Shown: in pieces, positions 24,344 through 32,941 of the stretch | Numbering within the stretch: the first letter of the stretch is position 1 | Layout of the letters: each line of letters starts with the position of its first letter | Notes under the pieces: model-generated | Databases searched by the model: none | What the model saw: the letters and a program-made list of their open reading frames with translations, nothing else | What the model was told of the DNA's origin: nothing | Made by a program: the position numbers and the translations under genes | Source: DATJPD01 sp035506575 | Lineage (GTDB): Bacteria; Pseudomonadota; Alphaproteobacteria; CACIAM-22H2 | Assembly: GCA_035506575.1 (NCBI GenBank) | Contig: DATJPD010000082.1 | Location: 62,001 to 126,000, forward strand | Length of the DNA stretch: 64,000 bases | Direction of reading: 5' to 3'

Positions 24344-25642
24344 TCACGGCCCCTGCCCCCGCTTAGCCCCGGCGTATCCGTGCAAGCGGATGGACGGATC
24401 GCGGCGGGCCAACAGGCCGTGCGGCCGCCACACCATGATCCCGATCATCGCCGCTCCGAACAGCAGCATACGGAACTCGGCGAACTGACGGCCGAACTCG
24501 GGCAGCACCACGAGCAGGGTCGCAGCGACGACCACTCCGGTCTGGCTGCCCATCCCGCCCAGCACGACGATCGCCAGAATCAGCGCGGATTCGATGAAGG
24601 TGAAACTCTCCGGGCTGATGAATCCCTGCCGCGTCGCGAAAAACGACCCCGCAAAGCCGCCGAACATAGCGCCGATGGAAAAGGCCGTGAGCTTGGTGTT
24701 GGTCGGATTGATCCCCAGCGCCTTGGCCGCGATCTCGTCCTCGCGCAGCGCTTCCCACGCCCGGCCGACCGGCAGCCGGCGGATGCGCAGGGTGAAGGCA
24801 TTGGTCAGCAACGCCAGGCCGAGAACGATGAAGTAGAGAAAGATGAGGCGATGGAGCGGCGAGTACGCGAGGCCGAAAAAGTCGCTGAAGGTCGTCCCGC
24901 CCGCCTCCGCTTCGCGGGCAAACGGCATTCCGAAGAACGTCGGCCGCGGAATGCTGGTGAGGCCGTTCGGACCGCCGGTGAAGCTCCCCCAGTTGATCAG
25001 GACGATGCGCACCATTTCGCCGAAGCCGAGGGTCACGATCGCCAGATAGTCGCCGCGCAGGCGCAGCACGGGAAAGCCGAGCAGGATGCCGAACGTCGCT
25101 GAGAACGCGCCGGCGAGCGGCAAGCATTCCCAGAAATCGAGGCTGAAGTTGCGCGCGAGCAGCGCAAAGCTGTACGCGCCGACCGCGTAGAACGCGACGT
25201 AACCGAGGTCGAGCAGACCCGCAAGGCCGACCACGATGTTGAGGCCCCAGCCGAGCATCACGTAGATGAGCACGGTCGTCGCAAGGTCGATGATGTAGCG
25301 GTCGGCAAAGGGAAGAAACGGCAGCAGGATCGCGAGCGACACGATGGCGTAGGCCGCGAACTTCGCCGGCGCCCGCGTCGTCTTGGCGTCGGTGTGCCGA
25401 GGCTCGCGGCGCTGGCGCCATTTCCACTCCGGCGGCCACAGGCCCAGAGCCAGGCGGCCGGCGAACACGGTGGCGACGGCAACCGCGACCCAGCCGAACC
25501 GCGTCTCGATGGTCAGCCCGTTCTCGCTGTCGATGGTGCGAAAGCCGATCATCGGCAGCGCCAGGGCGAACGCGGCGATGGCGGCGAGGCCTGCCTCTTT
25601 CAGGGCGACACTCGCGCGCGCTGCCGTGGGCCCGCTGCTCAT
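24344..25642 (-). CDS. livM: Branched-chain amino acid ABC transporter permease LivM
   Basis: A 432-residue permease. About 130 N-terminal residues hold extra hydrophobic segments before the LivM core, which begins near YVMLGWGLNIVVGLAGLLDLG and continues through LRGDYLAIVTLGFGEMVRIV (the EAA-type loop). The C-terminal part has INPTNTKLTAFSIGAMFGGF and VVLGGMGSQTGVVVAA. The overall length is at the long end for the family. Its start overlaps the livH stop (ATGA). Confidence 0.92.
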   Translation of the reverse strand: MSSGPTAARASVALKEAGLAAIAAFALALPMIGFRTIDSENGLTIETRFGWVAVAVATVFAGRLALGLWPPEWKWRQRREPRHTDAKTTRAPAKFAAYAIVSLAILLPFLPFADRYIIDLATTVLIYVMLGWGLNIVVGLAGLLDLGYVAFYAVGAYSFALLARNFSLDFWECLPLAGAFSATFGILLGFPVLRLRGDYLAIVTLGFGEMVRIVLINWGSFTGGPNGLTSIPRPTFFGMPFAREAEAGGTTFSDFFGLAYSPLHRLIFLYFIVLGLALLTNAFTLRIRRLPVGRAWEALREDEIAAKALGINPTNTKLTAFSIGAMFGGFAGSFFATRQGFISPESFTFIESALILAIVVLGGMGSQTGVVVAATLLVVLPEFGRQFAEFRMLLFGAAMIGIMVWRPHGLLARRDPSIRLHGYAGAKRGQGP

Positions 25643-26553
25643 ACCTTCTCGACCTCCGGGCGGCCGAGCAATCCCGTCGGCCGGAAGATCAGGACGAGGA
25701 TGAGGATCGAGAAGGTCGCGATGTCCTTATACTCGATCGTGAAATACGCGGACCAGAACGCCTCGACCAAGCCGATCAGCAAGCCGCCGAGCATGGCACC
25801 GGGCAAGGAGCCGATGCCGCCGAGGACCGCCGCGGCGAACGCCTTCAGGCCGGCCTGGAAGCCGATATAGAAATCGACCACGCCGTAGTAGAGCGACACC
25901 ATGACGCCGGCCACGGCGGCCAGGGCGGCCCCGAGAACGAAGGTGAGAGAGATGGTGCGATCGACATCGATGCCGAGCAGGCCCGCCATCGTCAAGTCCT
26001 GCTCGCAGGCGCGCTGGGCGCGCCCCAGCGGCGTGCGGCCGATCATCAGCGAGAAGCCGGCCATCAGCACAATGGTCAACACGACGATCAGGATCTGGAT
26101 ATAGGACAACGATACGTCGAAATTGCCGTTCCGCAGCAGCACGAAGCCGCCCGTGATCACGGGCTGCAGCGGCTTCACCCGCGCCCCCTGCACGAGCTGG
26201 ACGTAGTTCTGCAGGAAGATCGACATGCCGATCGCGGAGATCAGCGGCGCCAGGCGGAACGACCCCCGCAGCGGCCGGTAGGCGATGCGCTCGACGGCCC
26301 AGCCGTAGGCCGACGTGAAGACCACCGCGGTCACCAGGACGATGAGCACCGCCAGCGGCACGTACGTGATGCCGAGAGCCGCAAGGACGGAAAACGCGAT
26401 GATCGAGACGAAGGCGCCGATCATATAGATCTCGCCATGCGCGAAATTGATCATCCCGATGATGCCGTAGACCATCGTGTAGCCGATGGCCACGAGGCCG
26501 TAGATCGCGCCCAGCGTTACGCCGTTGATCGTCTGCTGGAGGAAATACTCCAT
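25639..26553 (-). CDS. livH: Branched-chain amino acid ABC transporter permease LivH
   Basis: A 304-residue permease starting MEYFLQQTINGVTLGAIYGL, the LivH signature, with IGYTMVYGIIGMINFAHGEI, GRAQRACEQDLTMAGLLGID and AVLGGIGSLPGAMLGGLLIG. I chose the ATG at 26551-26553; an in-frame start six codons upstream is possible. First gene of the operon livH-livM-livG-livF-DUF6867. The substrate could be leucine/isoleucine/valine or another small compound such as urea or aromatic acids; these permeases do not reveal it. Confidence 0.93.
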   Translation of the reverse strand: MEYFLQQTINGVTLGAIYGLVAIGYTMVYGIIGMINFAHGEIYMIGAFVSIIAFSVLAALGITYVPLAVLIVLVTAVVFTSAYGWAVERIAYRPLRGSFRLAPLISAIGMSIFLQNYVQLVQGARVKPLQPVITGGFVLLRNGNFDVSLSYIQILIVVLTIVLMAGFSLMIGRTPLGRAQRACEQDLTMAGLLGIDVDRTISLTFVLGAALAAVAGVMVSLYYGVVDFYIGFQAGLKAFAAAVLGGIGSLPGAMLGGLLIGLVEAFWSAYFTIEYKDIATFSILILVLIFRPTGLLGRPEVEKV

Positions 26554-26656
26554 CCCGCCGTTCCGCCGCACCCCGTTTGACGCGGGTGAGCCCCCGCTTC
26601 AGGTTCTAGTTAACATGTGCGGTGGGCGGATCAAGACGAATTGCGAAGGGCCGCGG

Positions 26657-26854
26657 TCAGCGGGGCTCCGCGTTGCCCCGCGCGCGCTTGGCGAGGACGT
26701 ATTTGAGCTTGTTCAGCGCGTTCGTCTTCAGCGCCGCCTGCCCGGCGCTGGCCGGGCCGACGATTGATACCTCTGTCAGGGTCTCCGGGTCCATCGCCGT
26801 GACCTTGACCGAGGTTCCGTGCTGAACGAACTCGAAGATGACGTCGCCTGGCAT
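26657..26854 (-). CDS. Small conserved protein, DUF6898-like
   Basis: A 65-residue protein: two beta-like segments (VIFEFVQHGTSVKVTAMD, TLTEVSIVGPASAG) followed by a helix LKTNALNKLKYVLAKRARG. The phrase VKVTAMDPETLTEVSIVGP is typical of a short alphaproteobacterial family (DUF6898). No signal or membrane segment. It lies between livH and the histidine kinase gene, separated from both by about 70-100 bases. Function unknown. Confidence 0.65.
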   Translation of the reverse strand: MPGDVIFEFVQHGTSVKVTAMDPETLTEVSIVGPASAGQAALKTNALNKLKYVLAKRARGNAEPR

Positions 26855-26921
26855 CGCCCCGCCTCACCTCCCGGTCCCGGCCGCAATGATAGCGCAGCAC
26901 GGCCGCGGCCAGAACCGCAGG

Positions 26922-28085
26922 CTAATTGCCGATCAGCGGCAGCGCCGGCGCCTCCGGCTCGCGTGTGGCCACGGTAAACCGCACCTCGGTTCCTCCCCTC
27001 GGCTTGCTGGAGATCTGCATGTCCCCCCCATGCAGCGTCACCAGGGCCTTGGCAATCGGCAGGCCAAGCCCGGTGCCGGCGTAGCTGCCGTCCGGCGGCC
27101 GCCGCGGCTGGCGAAACGGCAGGATCGCCTCGGCCATCTCGGCCTCGGTCATGCCGATACCGGTATCGGCGACCCAGATCTCGATCTTGTCGGACGCCCT
27201 CAGCCGCGAGCCGACGCGGACCTTGCCGCCGCGCGGGGTGAACTTGATCGCATTCGACAGCAGATTGACCACGATCTGCTTCACCTTTGTCGAATCGATA
27301 TAGAGCGGCCCCGGTATCTCACCAAGCTGGTCGACGATCTCGAGCCCCGCCTTCTCCGCCTGGGCCGTCACCAGGCGCAGGCTCGAACGAACGAGCTCGT
27401 TCACCGAGATCTTCTCCGGACGCAGAATCATCTCGCCGGCCTCGACCTTGGCGTAGTCGAGAATGTCATTGATGATCTGCAAGAGGTGCTGACCGCTTGC
27501 GGTGATGTCGCCGGCGTAGGTCGCATACCGGTCGTTCAGGTCGCCGAACATGCGCTGGGCAATGATCTCAGAAAAGCCGATGATCGCGTTGAGCGGCGTC
27601 CGGAGCTCGTGCGCCATGTTGGCGATCAGGTTCTTGAGCCCCTCGACGGAATGTATCGCCGCCGCATTGTCCTCGGCGAGCACGGACGTGAGGTCGGCGG
27701 GCCGCGCGATCACGGCCAATGCGTCCGCCCCCATCGCCGTCACACGGAGCTCCGCGTCGACCTTGGTACCGCCAGCGCGTTTGAGCGGCGCCCGGACACG
27801 GTCGCGCTCATCGGACCCGCCGGTCTCCTGCTGGCGCACCAAGAGCGTGTGGAGCGTGCGCGGATCGAGGATCGTATCGAGGCGCTGCCCGACGATCTGA
27901 TCGACGCGCGTATAACCGAGCAACGCCAGTCCCGGCCGGTTGATGTAGGCGATGCGTCCGTCGACCACCGCGATGGCAGACTCCTGGACCCGGTCAAGCA
28001 GCGGACGCAGGTCGAGCGTGGCCGCGGACCCCGCGGCCGGCTTCGACGCGCGATGGCGCCGATGGTGATCCGCCTGCGTCGTCAC
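26922..28085 (-). CDS. PAS-domain sensor histidine kinase
   Basis: A 387-residue cytoplasmic kinase without membrane segments. A PAS-like domain (about residues 30-130, with VVDGRIAYINRPGLALLGY) precedes the HisKA helix, where His159 lies in MAHELRTPLNAIIGFSEII. The ATPase domain shows the N box (VVNLLSNAIKFTPRGG), G1 (VADTGIGM) and G2 (GTGLGLPIAKALVTLHGG). No response regulator is adjacent. The gene starts with GTG overlapping the stop of the pentapeptide-repeat gene (GTGA), so the two proteins are made together and probably act together. Confidence 0.9.
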   Translation of the reverse strand: MTTQADHHRRHRASKPAAGSAATLDLRPLLDRVQESAIAVVDGRIAYINRPGLALLGYTRVDQIVGQRLDTILDPRTLHTLLVRQQETGGSDERDRVRAPLKRAGGTKVDAELRVTAMGADALAVIARPADLTSVLAEDNAAAIHSVEGLKNLIANMAHELRTPLNAIIGFSEIIAQRMFGDLNDRYATYAGDITASGQHLLQIINDILDYAKVEAGEMILRPEKISVNELVRSSLRLVTAQAEKAGLEIVDQLGEIPGPLYIDSTKVKQIVVNLLSNAIKFTPRGGKVRVGSRLRASDKIEIWVADTGIGMTEAEMAEAILPFRQPRRPPDGSYAGTGLGLPIAKALVTLHGGDMQISSKPRGGTEVRFTVATREPEAPALPLIGN

Positions 28086-29482
28086 GGCGCAGCGTCGTCG
28101 CCTCGCATGATCCGCGCGGGAAGCCCCGAGGCGCCCTGCAGGATGGCTCCGTCGAAGCTGGCTCCGGCGACATTGGCCCCATCGAAGATGGCATTGCGGA
28201 GATCGGCGTTGGCGAACGAGGCGTTGGTCAAATCGGCGCGGGAGAGGTCGGCGCCCACGAATCGAGCTTGCTTGAGATTCGCCTCGGCAAGGCGGGCGCC
28301 CACGAGGTTGGCGCCGCTGAGATCGGCAGGCACGATCACATTTGCAGCGCCAACGTTCAGGAGCGGCGTGAGATCGGCGCCGCGAAGATCCGCTTCCATC
28401 ATGTTGGCGTCGACCATGACCACGCCGCGCAGATCGGCTTCACCGAAATCAGCCTGCCGAAGATCGCTCTTGGTGAAATCGGCCCGCACGAGCTCCGCCC
28501 CGGCGAACTGCGCGCCGAGGAGCATCGAGCCGCGGAACGACGCCGCGATGAGGCGCTTTCGCGAAAAATTCGCATTCCGCAGGTCGGCTCCGGACAAGTC
28601 CGCCGGCGCGCCCTTCGTCATCCGCGATTCGAGCCAGGCGGCATGCTGGGCCACCCGGCGGTCGACGTCGTCCAGGACGACGTGGGTGTCGGGATCGCGG
28701 GTCGCAGCGCGAAGGGCGCCACTCTCCAGCAGCTCCTTGTCCACCAACGCACCGGTCAGGTCTGCATTCTTGAAGTCCACGCCCCAGAACTGCACGCCTT
28801 TGAGGATCGCGCCGCGGAAGCTCGCGCCCGCGGCCTTGCAACTCGACAGGTTGGCGCCTTCCAGGTTGGCGTTTGTGAAATTCGCCGCGCGGAGATCCGC
28901 GTTGCGGAAATTGGCTCCTTTGAGCGAGGCGTTGCTGAAATCAGCCCGAACCACGAACGAGCCACCGAGCTTGGCGCTGGACAGATCGGCGCCGCGGGCA
29001 TCGATCACCGACAGGTCGGCGGCCGCCTGATTGCCGTCGTGCTGCACAGGGATGAGCTCGCGCTGATGGCGCGCCAGGATCGCCTCGCGGATGTCGGCGT
29101 CGGTGAGCGTGGCGCCGTTCATGGAGCAACCGCGGAAGCACGCGCCCCGCAAATCGGAACGGCTCATGTCGGCGCCGTCGAAATTGGCGCGTCTCAGATC
29201 CGCCGCGAAAAGGTTGGCGCGCGGCATCTTGGATTTGCTGAAGCGTGAGCCCGCCAGCTTGGCGCCGACCAGGTCGATCTCGGTGAGATTGCGGCCGCTG
29301 AAATCGGCCCCCTCGAATTGGTGGTGTGCGAGAAGCGCACGCCGCCCGCCAGGGATGCCGCCGATGAATTTCTCGTGCGCGGCCAGAGCAGCGGCCAGCT
29401 CTCGCGGGCTGAGCGTTTTCCACGTCAGCTCGTTGGCAGACCCAGATCCGGTGTCCAGCGCCGTTGTCGGCGTCGTCGACAT
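28082..29482 (-). CDS. Pentapeptide-repeat protein
   Basis: A 466-residue protein dominated by A(D/N)LXX pentapeptide repeats in three blocks: about residues 50-135, 165-245 and 290-450, for example ADLRRANFDGADMSRSDLRG. Such tracts form right-handed quadrilateral beta helices. The N-terminus (LSPRELAAALAAHEKFIGGI) and a spacer around residues 250-290 are non-repetitive and may be docking regions. No signal peptide. It is the upstream partner of a PAS histidine kinase with overlapping codons, so a role in scaffolding or sensing for that kinase is a reasonable inference. Confidence 0.88.
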   Translation of the reverse strand: MSTTPTTALDTGSGSANELTWKTLSPRELAAALAAHEKFIGGIPGGRRALLAHHQFEGADFSGRNLTEIDLVGAKLAGSRFSKSKMPRANLFAADLRRANFDGADMSRSDLRGACFRGCSMNGATLTDADIREAILARHQRELIPVQHDGNQAAADLSVIDARGADLSSAKLGGSFVVRADFSNASLKGANFRNADLRAANFTNANLEGANLSSCKAAGASFRGAILKGVQFWGVDFKNADLTGALVDKELLESGALRAATRDPDTHVVLDDVDRRVAQHAAWLESRMTKGAPADLSGADLRNANFSRKRLIAASFRGSMLLGAQFAGAELVRADFTKSDLRQADFGEADLRGVVMVDANMMEADLRGADLTPLLNVGAANVIVPADLSGANLVGARLAEANLKQARFVGADLSRADLTNASFANADLRNAIFDGANVAGASFDGAILQGASGLPARIMRGDDAAP

Positions 29483-29675
29483 CGCAATTCTTCCCGTCAG
29501 GCCAGAACGGCCTTGCGCCTCGCTCGGATTGTTCTAGGCCGAGTGTCTTTAGAAGCCGTTAACTACAGAAGTTATCTGGCTATTTTTGCGCCCTATGTCG
29601 GACTCCCGACCGGACGTGCGGCTGACGCCAGCGATCGGCTAGAGTTGCAGGGAACCTCGACGAAAGGACATGCCC

Positions 29676-30089
29676 ATGGCGACCCGCAAGCCCCTGACGC
29701 CGCACGCCCGCAGCACCGCGCGCCGCTTCCACGCCGCACACCTGAAGCCGGGTGACTTCAAGCCCTCGGGCCTTCGCTCCTTTTTCGAATATCGCGACCT
29801 CGGCATCGCGCGTGCGACGGGCGGCAAGGTGCTGGCCCACGTCATCCGCGCGCGGCCCGGCCGCAACGCCAAGCCGGAGCGCCACCATCACGGCGTCCGC
29901 TTTCAAATGGTTTACGTCCTCAAGGGCTGGATCGAGTTCGACTACGAGGGGGTGGGACGCGTGCGGCTGCGCAAGGGCAGCTGCGTCTACCAGCCGCCGG
30001 GAATCCGGCACACCGAGCTCGGTCATTCCCGCGACTGCGAGATGATCGAGATCACCCTGCCCGCCCGATTTGCGACGTACGCGGATTGA
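29676..30089 (+). CDS. Cupin-domain protein
   Basis: A 137-residue single-domain cupin. The first cupin motif is visible as KPERHHHGVRFQMVYVLKGW (metal-binding histidines and the later Glu in WIEFDY), and the second as SCVYQPPGIRHTELGHS. The role cannot be told from the fold. I chose the ATG at 29676, eight bases after AAAGGA; an ATG at 29670 is closer. It is convergent with the downstream ABC permease gene. Confidence 0.82.
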   Translation: MATRKPLTPHARSTARRFHAAHLKPGDFKPSGLRSFFEYRDLGIARATGGKVLAHVIRARPGRNAKPERHHHGVRFQMVYVLKGWIEFDYEGVGRVRLRKGSCVYQPPGIRHTELGHSRDCEMIEITLPARFATYAD

Positions 30090-30101
30090 ACGCCCGGCCG
30101 A

Positions 30102-30950
30102 TCAGCGCGCCGGTTCGCGCTTCGCGCGGGTGACGAGTTGGGTCGGATTGACGAAGCAAAGTGCCACGAGCAGCCAGACCAGGGTCGTGACCATGTAGAT
30201 CACGGCCATCGCGTCGATGGACTGGCCGGCGCGAACGCCCGCCGCGTACACCGAGTAATAGAGCGCTACGACCAGGGTCTGACTGTCGGCCCCGGCGGTG
30301 AAGAACGTGAGCTCGAAGCTCGCGATCGTGCGCACGAGCACCAGGAGCAATGCCGCCAGCATCCCCGGTGCGAGCAGCGGCAGCAGCACGTACAGGAACA
30401 GCCGCCCGGTGCCGGCGCCGAACACCCGTGCCGCGGCCTCGATGCGCGGATCGACCTGCTCGATGAACGGGATCATCACCAGGATCACGAACGGGACCGC
30501 CGGCACGAGGTTGGCCAGGATCACGCCGGACATCGAGCCCGCGAAACCCGCCCGGTAGAGCACCGCCGCCAGCGGAATGCCGAAGGTGATGGGGGGGACC
30601 AGCAGCGGCAGCAGGAACAGCAAGGTGATGAGCCGCTTGCCCGGGAAGTCGCGGCGCGCCAGCGCGTACGCCGCGGGCACACCCAGCGCTCCCGACAGCA
30701 CGACGACGGCACCCACGACCTCGAACGTCACGAACAACACGTCGCCGAGCTGGAACTCGTCCCATGCCGAACCGTACCAGCGCGTGGTGAAGCCCGCCGG
30801 CAGCCACGTCCCGAACCAGCGCGTGCCGAACGAATTCACCGCCACCGTCGCCACCATGGCGATGAGGTTCACCAGAAAGAATATGACGAGCGCCCAGACC
30901 GCGAAGGCCCACAGCCGCGCCGTCAGTGGGTCGCGCCGCACCGCCCTCAC
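30102..30950 (-). CDS. ABC transporter permease, PotC-like
   Basis: A 282-residue permease with six hydrophobic segments. The cytoplasmic coupling loop reads VDPRIEAAARVFGAGTGRLF (EAA motif). It is the last gene of a leftward operon GntR regulator, binding protein, ATPase, permease, permease, the layout of spermidine/putrescine (PotABCD) or related compounds. Start overlaps the previous permease by four bases. Substrate not determined. Confidence 0.87.
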   Translation of the reverse strand: MRAVRRDPLTARLWAFAVWALVIFFLVNLIAMVATVAVNSFGTRWFGTWLPAGFTTRWYGSAWDEFQLGDVLFVTFEVVGAVVVLSGALGVPAAYALARRDFPGKRLITLLFLLPLLVPPITFGIPLAAVLYRAGFAGSMSGVILANLVPAVPFVILVMIPFIEQVDPRIEAAARVFGAGTGRLFLYVLLPLLAPGMLAALLLVLVRTIASFELTFFTAGADSQTLVVALYYSVYAAGVRAGQSIDAMAVIYMVTTLVWLLVALCFVNPTQLVTRAKREPAR

Positions 30951-31846
30951 CCTTTGCCGCCGCCCATGGGCCCGCGATAGACGAGGCTACGGCCGGCCAG
31001 CACCAGCACCACCACGAGGAGCTGGGCCGCGGCCATGATCATCGCGATCGCGGACGCGAGCGAATAGTCGTATTGCTCATACGCGGCCGTATAGGCGGCG
31101 ATGGAGATGACCCGCGTGACCCCGGCGGGCACGCCCAGAAGCACGGCCGACGGGAACACCGAGAAAGCCTGCACGAACGACAGACAGAAGGTGATGGCAA
31201 GCCCCGGCGCCAGCAGCGGCAGGAAGACGTGCCAGAACCGCGCGCGCGGTCCCGCCCCCAGGGTCGATGCGGCCTGCTCCAGCGACGGATCGATGCCGGT
31301 CACGTAGGACAAGGTCAGCAGGAAGGTGAAGGGGAATCCCGACACCACCAGCGACAGCAGCACGCCCGTATAATTGTGCACGAGACGGACAGGCCCCGAC
31401 GCCAGGCCAATGCCGACCAGGACGCGGTTGAACCATCCCTGCGGGCCGAGATAAGTCAGAAGCCCTTCGGCGATCAGCACGGTGCCGAAGGTGATTGGCA
31501 GCACCAGGAGAGTGGTCAGCAGGCGCTGGCGGTGCATCAGCCGCACGCGCATCGCCACCGGGATCGAGAGCAGGAGGTTGATCAGGGTCGCGGGCCAGGC
31601 GATCCACATCGTCTTGCCGATCGTGTCGTACAGGAACGGCTCGGCGAAGAAACGGCGGTAATTGGCGAGCCAGTCGCCCGCCTTGGGTGCCAGCGACAGA
31701 GCAAGGCCGTACAGGAACGGATAGATGAACAACGCGAGAATGAACAGCGCCGCCGGCAGCACCAGGAGTGTCACCCCGTCGAGACCGCGCTGGGCCATGA
31801 CGAGGCGCAGCGGCAGGCGTTCGCGCGTCAGGCCCCCATGAGTCAT
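30947..31846 (-). CDS. ABC transporter permease, PotB-like
   Basis: A 299-residue permease with six to seven hydrophobic segments and the coupling loop IDPSLEQAASTLGAGPRARF. The N-terminus (GVTLLVLPAALFILALFIYP) is typical of PotB/CysT-type permeases. It overlaps the ATPase gene at its start and the second permease at its end, giving strict translational coupling in the operon. Confidence 0.87.
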   Translation of the reverse strand: MTHGGLTRERLPLRLVMAQRGLDGVTLLVLPAALFILALFIYPFLYGLALSLAPKAGDWLANYRRFFAEPFLYDTIGKTMWIAWPATLINLLLSIPVAMRVRLMHRQRLLTTLLVLPITFGTVLIAEGLLTYLGPQGWFNRVLVGIGLASGPVRLVHNYTGVLLSLVVSGFPFTFLLTLSYVTGIDPSLEQAASTLGAGPRARFWHVFLPLLAPGLAITFCLSFVQAFSVFPSAVLLGVPAGVTRVISIAAYTAAYEQYDYSLASAIAMIMAAAQLLVVVLVLAGRSLVYRGPMGGGKG

Positions 31847-32910
31847 GCCTGAGGCCCCGCGTAAATCAACACGCGGCCGGCATCGGCGCCCAGCTTGAGC
31901 GTCTCGCCCGGGGCCACGCGCCGGTCGCAGCGGAAGAACAGCTCGGTCTTATCGCCGGTCACGGCGGTGCCGTAGAAATCCCGGCCGCGGAACTCCGCCG
32001 CCGTCACCGTGGCGCTGATCGGCCCCCCCTCGCGCGGCGTGAGGTCATCGGGACGGATAGCGATTGTGGCCTCGCCGGCGGCGACGCGGCCCACAGACAT
32101 GCCTTCGAGAACGGCGCCACCGAACGCGGCGGCGGCGCGCCCCCCGGCCACCGATGTCACCCGCGCGCGCAGCTGATTGCGGTAGCCCATGAACTCCGCC
32201 ACGTCGGGATGGGCAGGCCTGCCATAGAGCTCGTCCGGCGTGCCAACCTGCCGGACCACCCCATCGCGCATCACGACAATGCGGTCGGCGAGCGACAGCG
32301 CCTCGTCCTGGTCGTGGGTAACGTAAATCGTCGCCGAGCCGACGGCGCCATGGATGCGCCGGATCTCGGCCCGCATCTCCAGGCGGAGCTTCGCGTCGAG
32401 ATTCGACAGCGGCTCGTCCATCAGCACCAGCGGCGGCTCGATCACGATGGCGCGCGCGATCGCCACCCGCTGCTGCTGGCCACCCGAGAGCTGGCCGGGA
32501 AGCTTGTCGCCTTGTGCCCCGAGGCGCACGAGCGCCAGCGCCTCCTCGACCTTTTGCGCGATCTCGCCGCCGGGCCGGCCACGCATCCTGAGACCGAAGG
32601 CAATGTTCTTGCGCACGCTCATGTGCGGAAAGAGCGCGTAGTTCTGGAACACCATGCCGAAACCGCGCTGCTCGGGCCGCAGCCGGTCGATGCGCTCGTC
32701 GTCCAGCCAGATGGCCCCCGAGGTCAGCGTCAGAAGCCCGGCGAGGCAGTTCAGCGCCGTCGTCTTGCCGCAGCCCGAGGGACCGAGCAGGGCGATGAAC
32801 TCGCCCCGCCCGACCTCGAGTGTGACGTCGCGCAGCGCGTTGAGGAGGCCGAAGTCGCGGCTCACGCGGTCGAGCCGCAGCCGGCGGAAATTGCGCGCAG
32901 CCGAGATCAT
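31843..32910 (-). CDS. ABC transporter ATPase, PotA-like
   Basis: A 355-residue ATPase. Walker A GPSGCGKTTALNCLAGLL, Q-loop FGMVFQNYALFPHMSVRKNI, signature LSGGQQQRVAIARAI, Walker B LVLMDEPLSNLDAKL and the switch YVTHDQDEALSLAD are all present. The C-terminal part (about 240-355) is the TOBE/OB-type regulatory domain (MGYRNQLRARVTSV, EATIAIRPDDLTP) seen in PotA, FbpC and MalK types. It pairs with the two downstream permeases. Confidence 0.92.
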   Translation of the reverse strand: MISAARNFRRLRLDRVSRDFGLLNALRDVTLEVGRGEFIALLGPSGCGKTTALNCLAGLLTLTSGAIWLDDERIDRLRPEQRGFGMVFQNYALFPHMSVRKNIAFGLRMRGRPGGEIAQKVEEALALVRLGAQGDKLPGQLSGGQQQRVAIARAIVIEPPLVLMDEPLSNLDAKLRLEMRAEIRRIHGAVGSATIYVTHDQDEALSLADRIVVMRDGVVRQVGTPDELYGRPAHPDVAEFMGYRNQLRARVTSVAGGRAAAAFGGAVLEGMSVGRVAAGEATIAIRPDDLTPREGGPISATVTAAEFRGRDFYGTAVTGDKTELFFRCDRRVAPGETLKLGADAGRVLIYAGPQA

Positions 32911-32941
32911 TCCCGCCCGTGCCCCCTCGCCGCCTTCGCCG

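Noticed and set aside
26838..29030. A long open frame on the plus strand opposite the kinase and pentapeptide-repeat genes
   Set aside because: It is the antisense shadow of two well-supported genes; its translation is low in complexity and has no domain, which high-GC codon bias readily produces.
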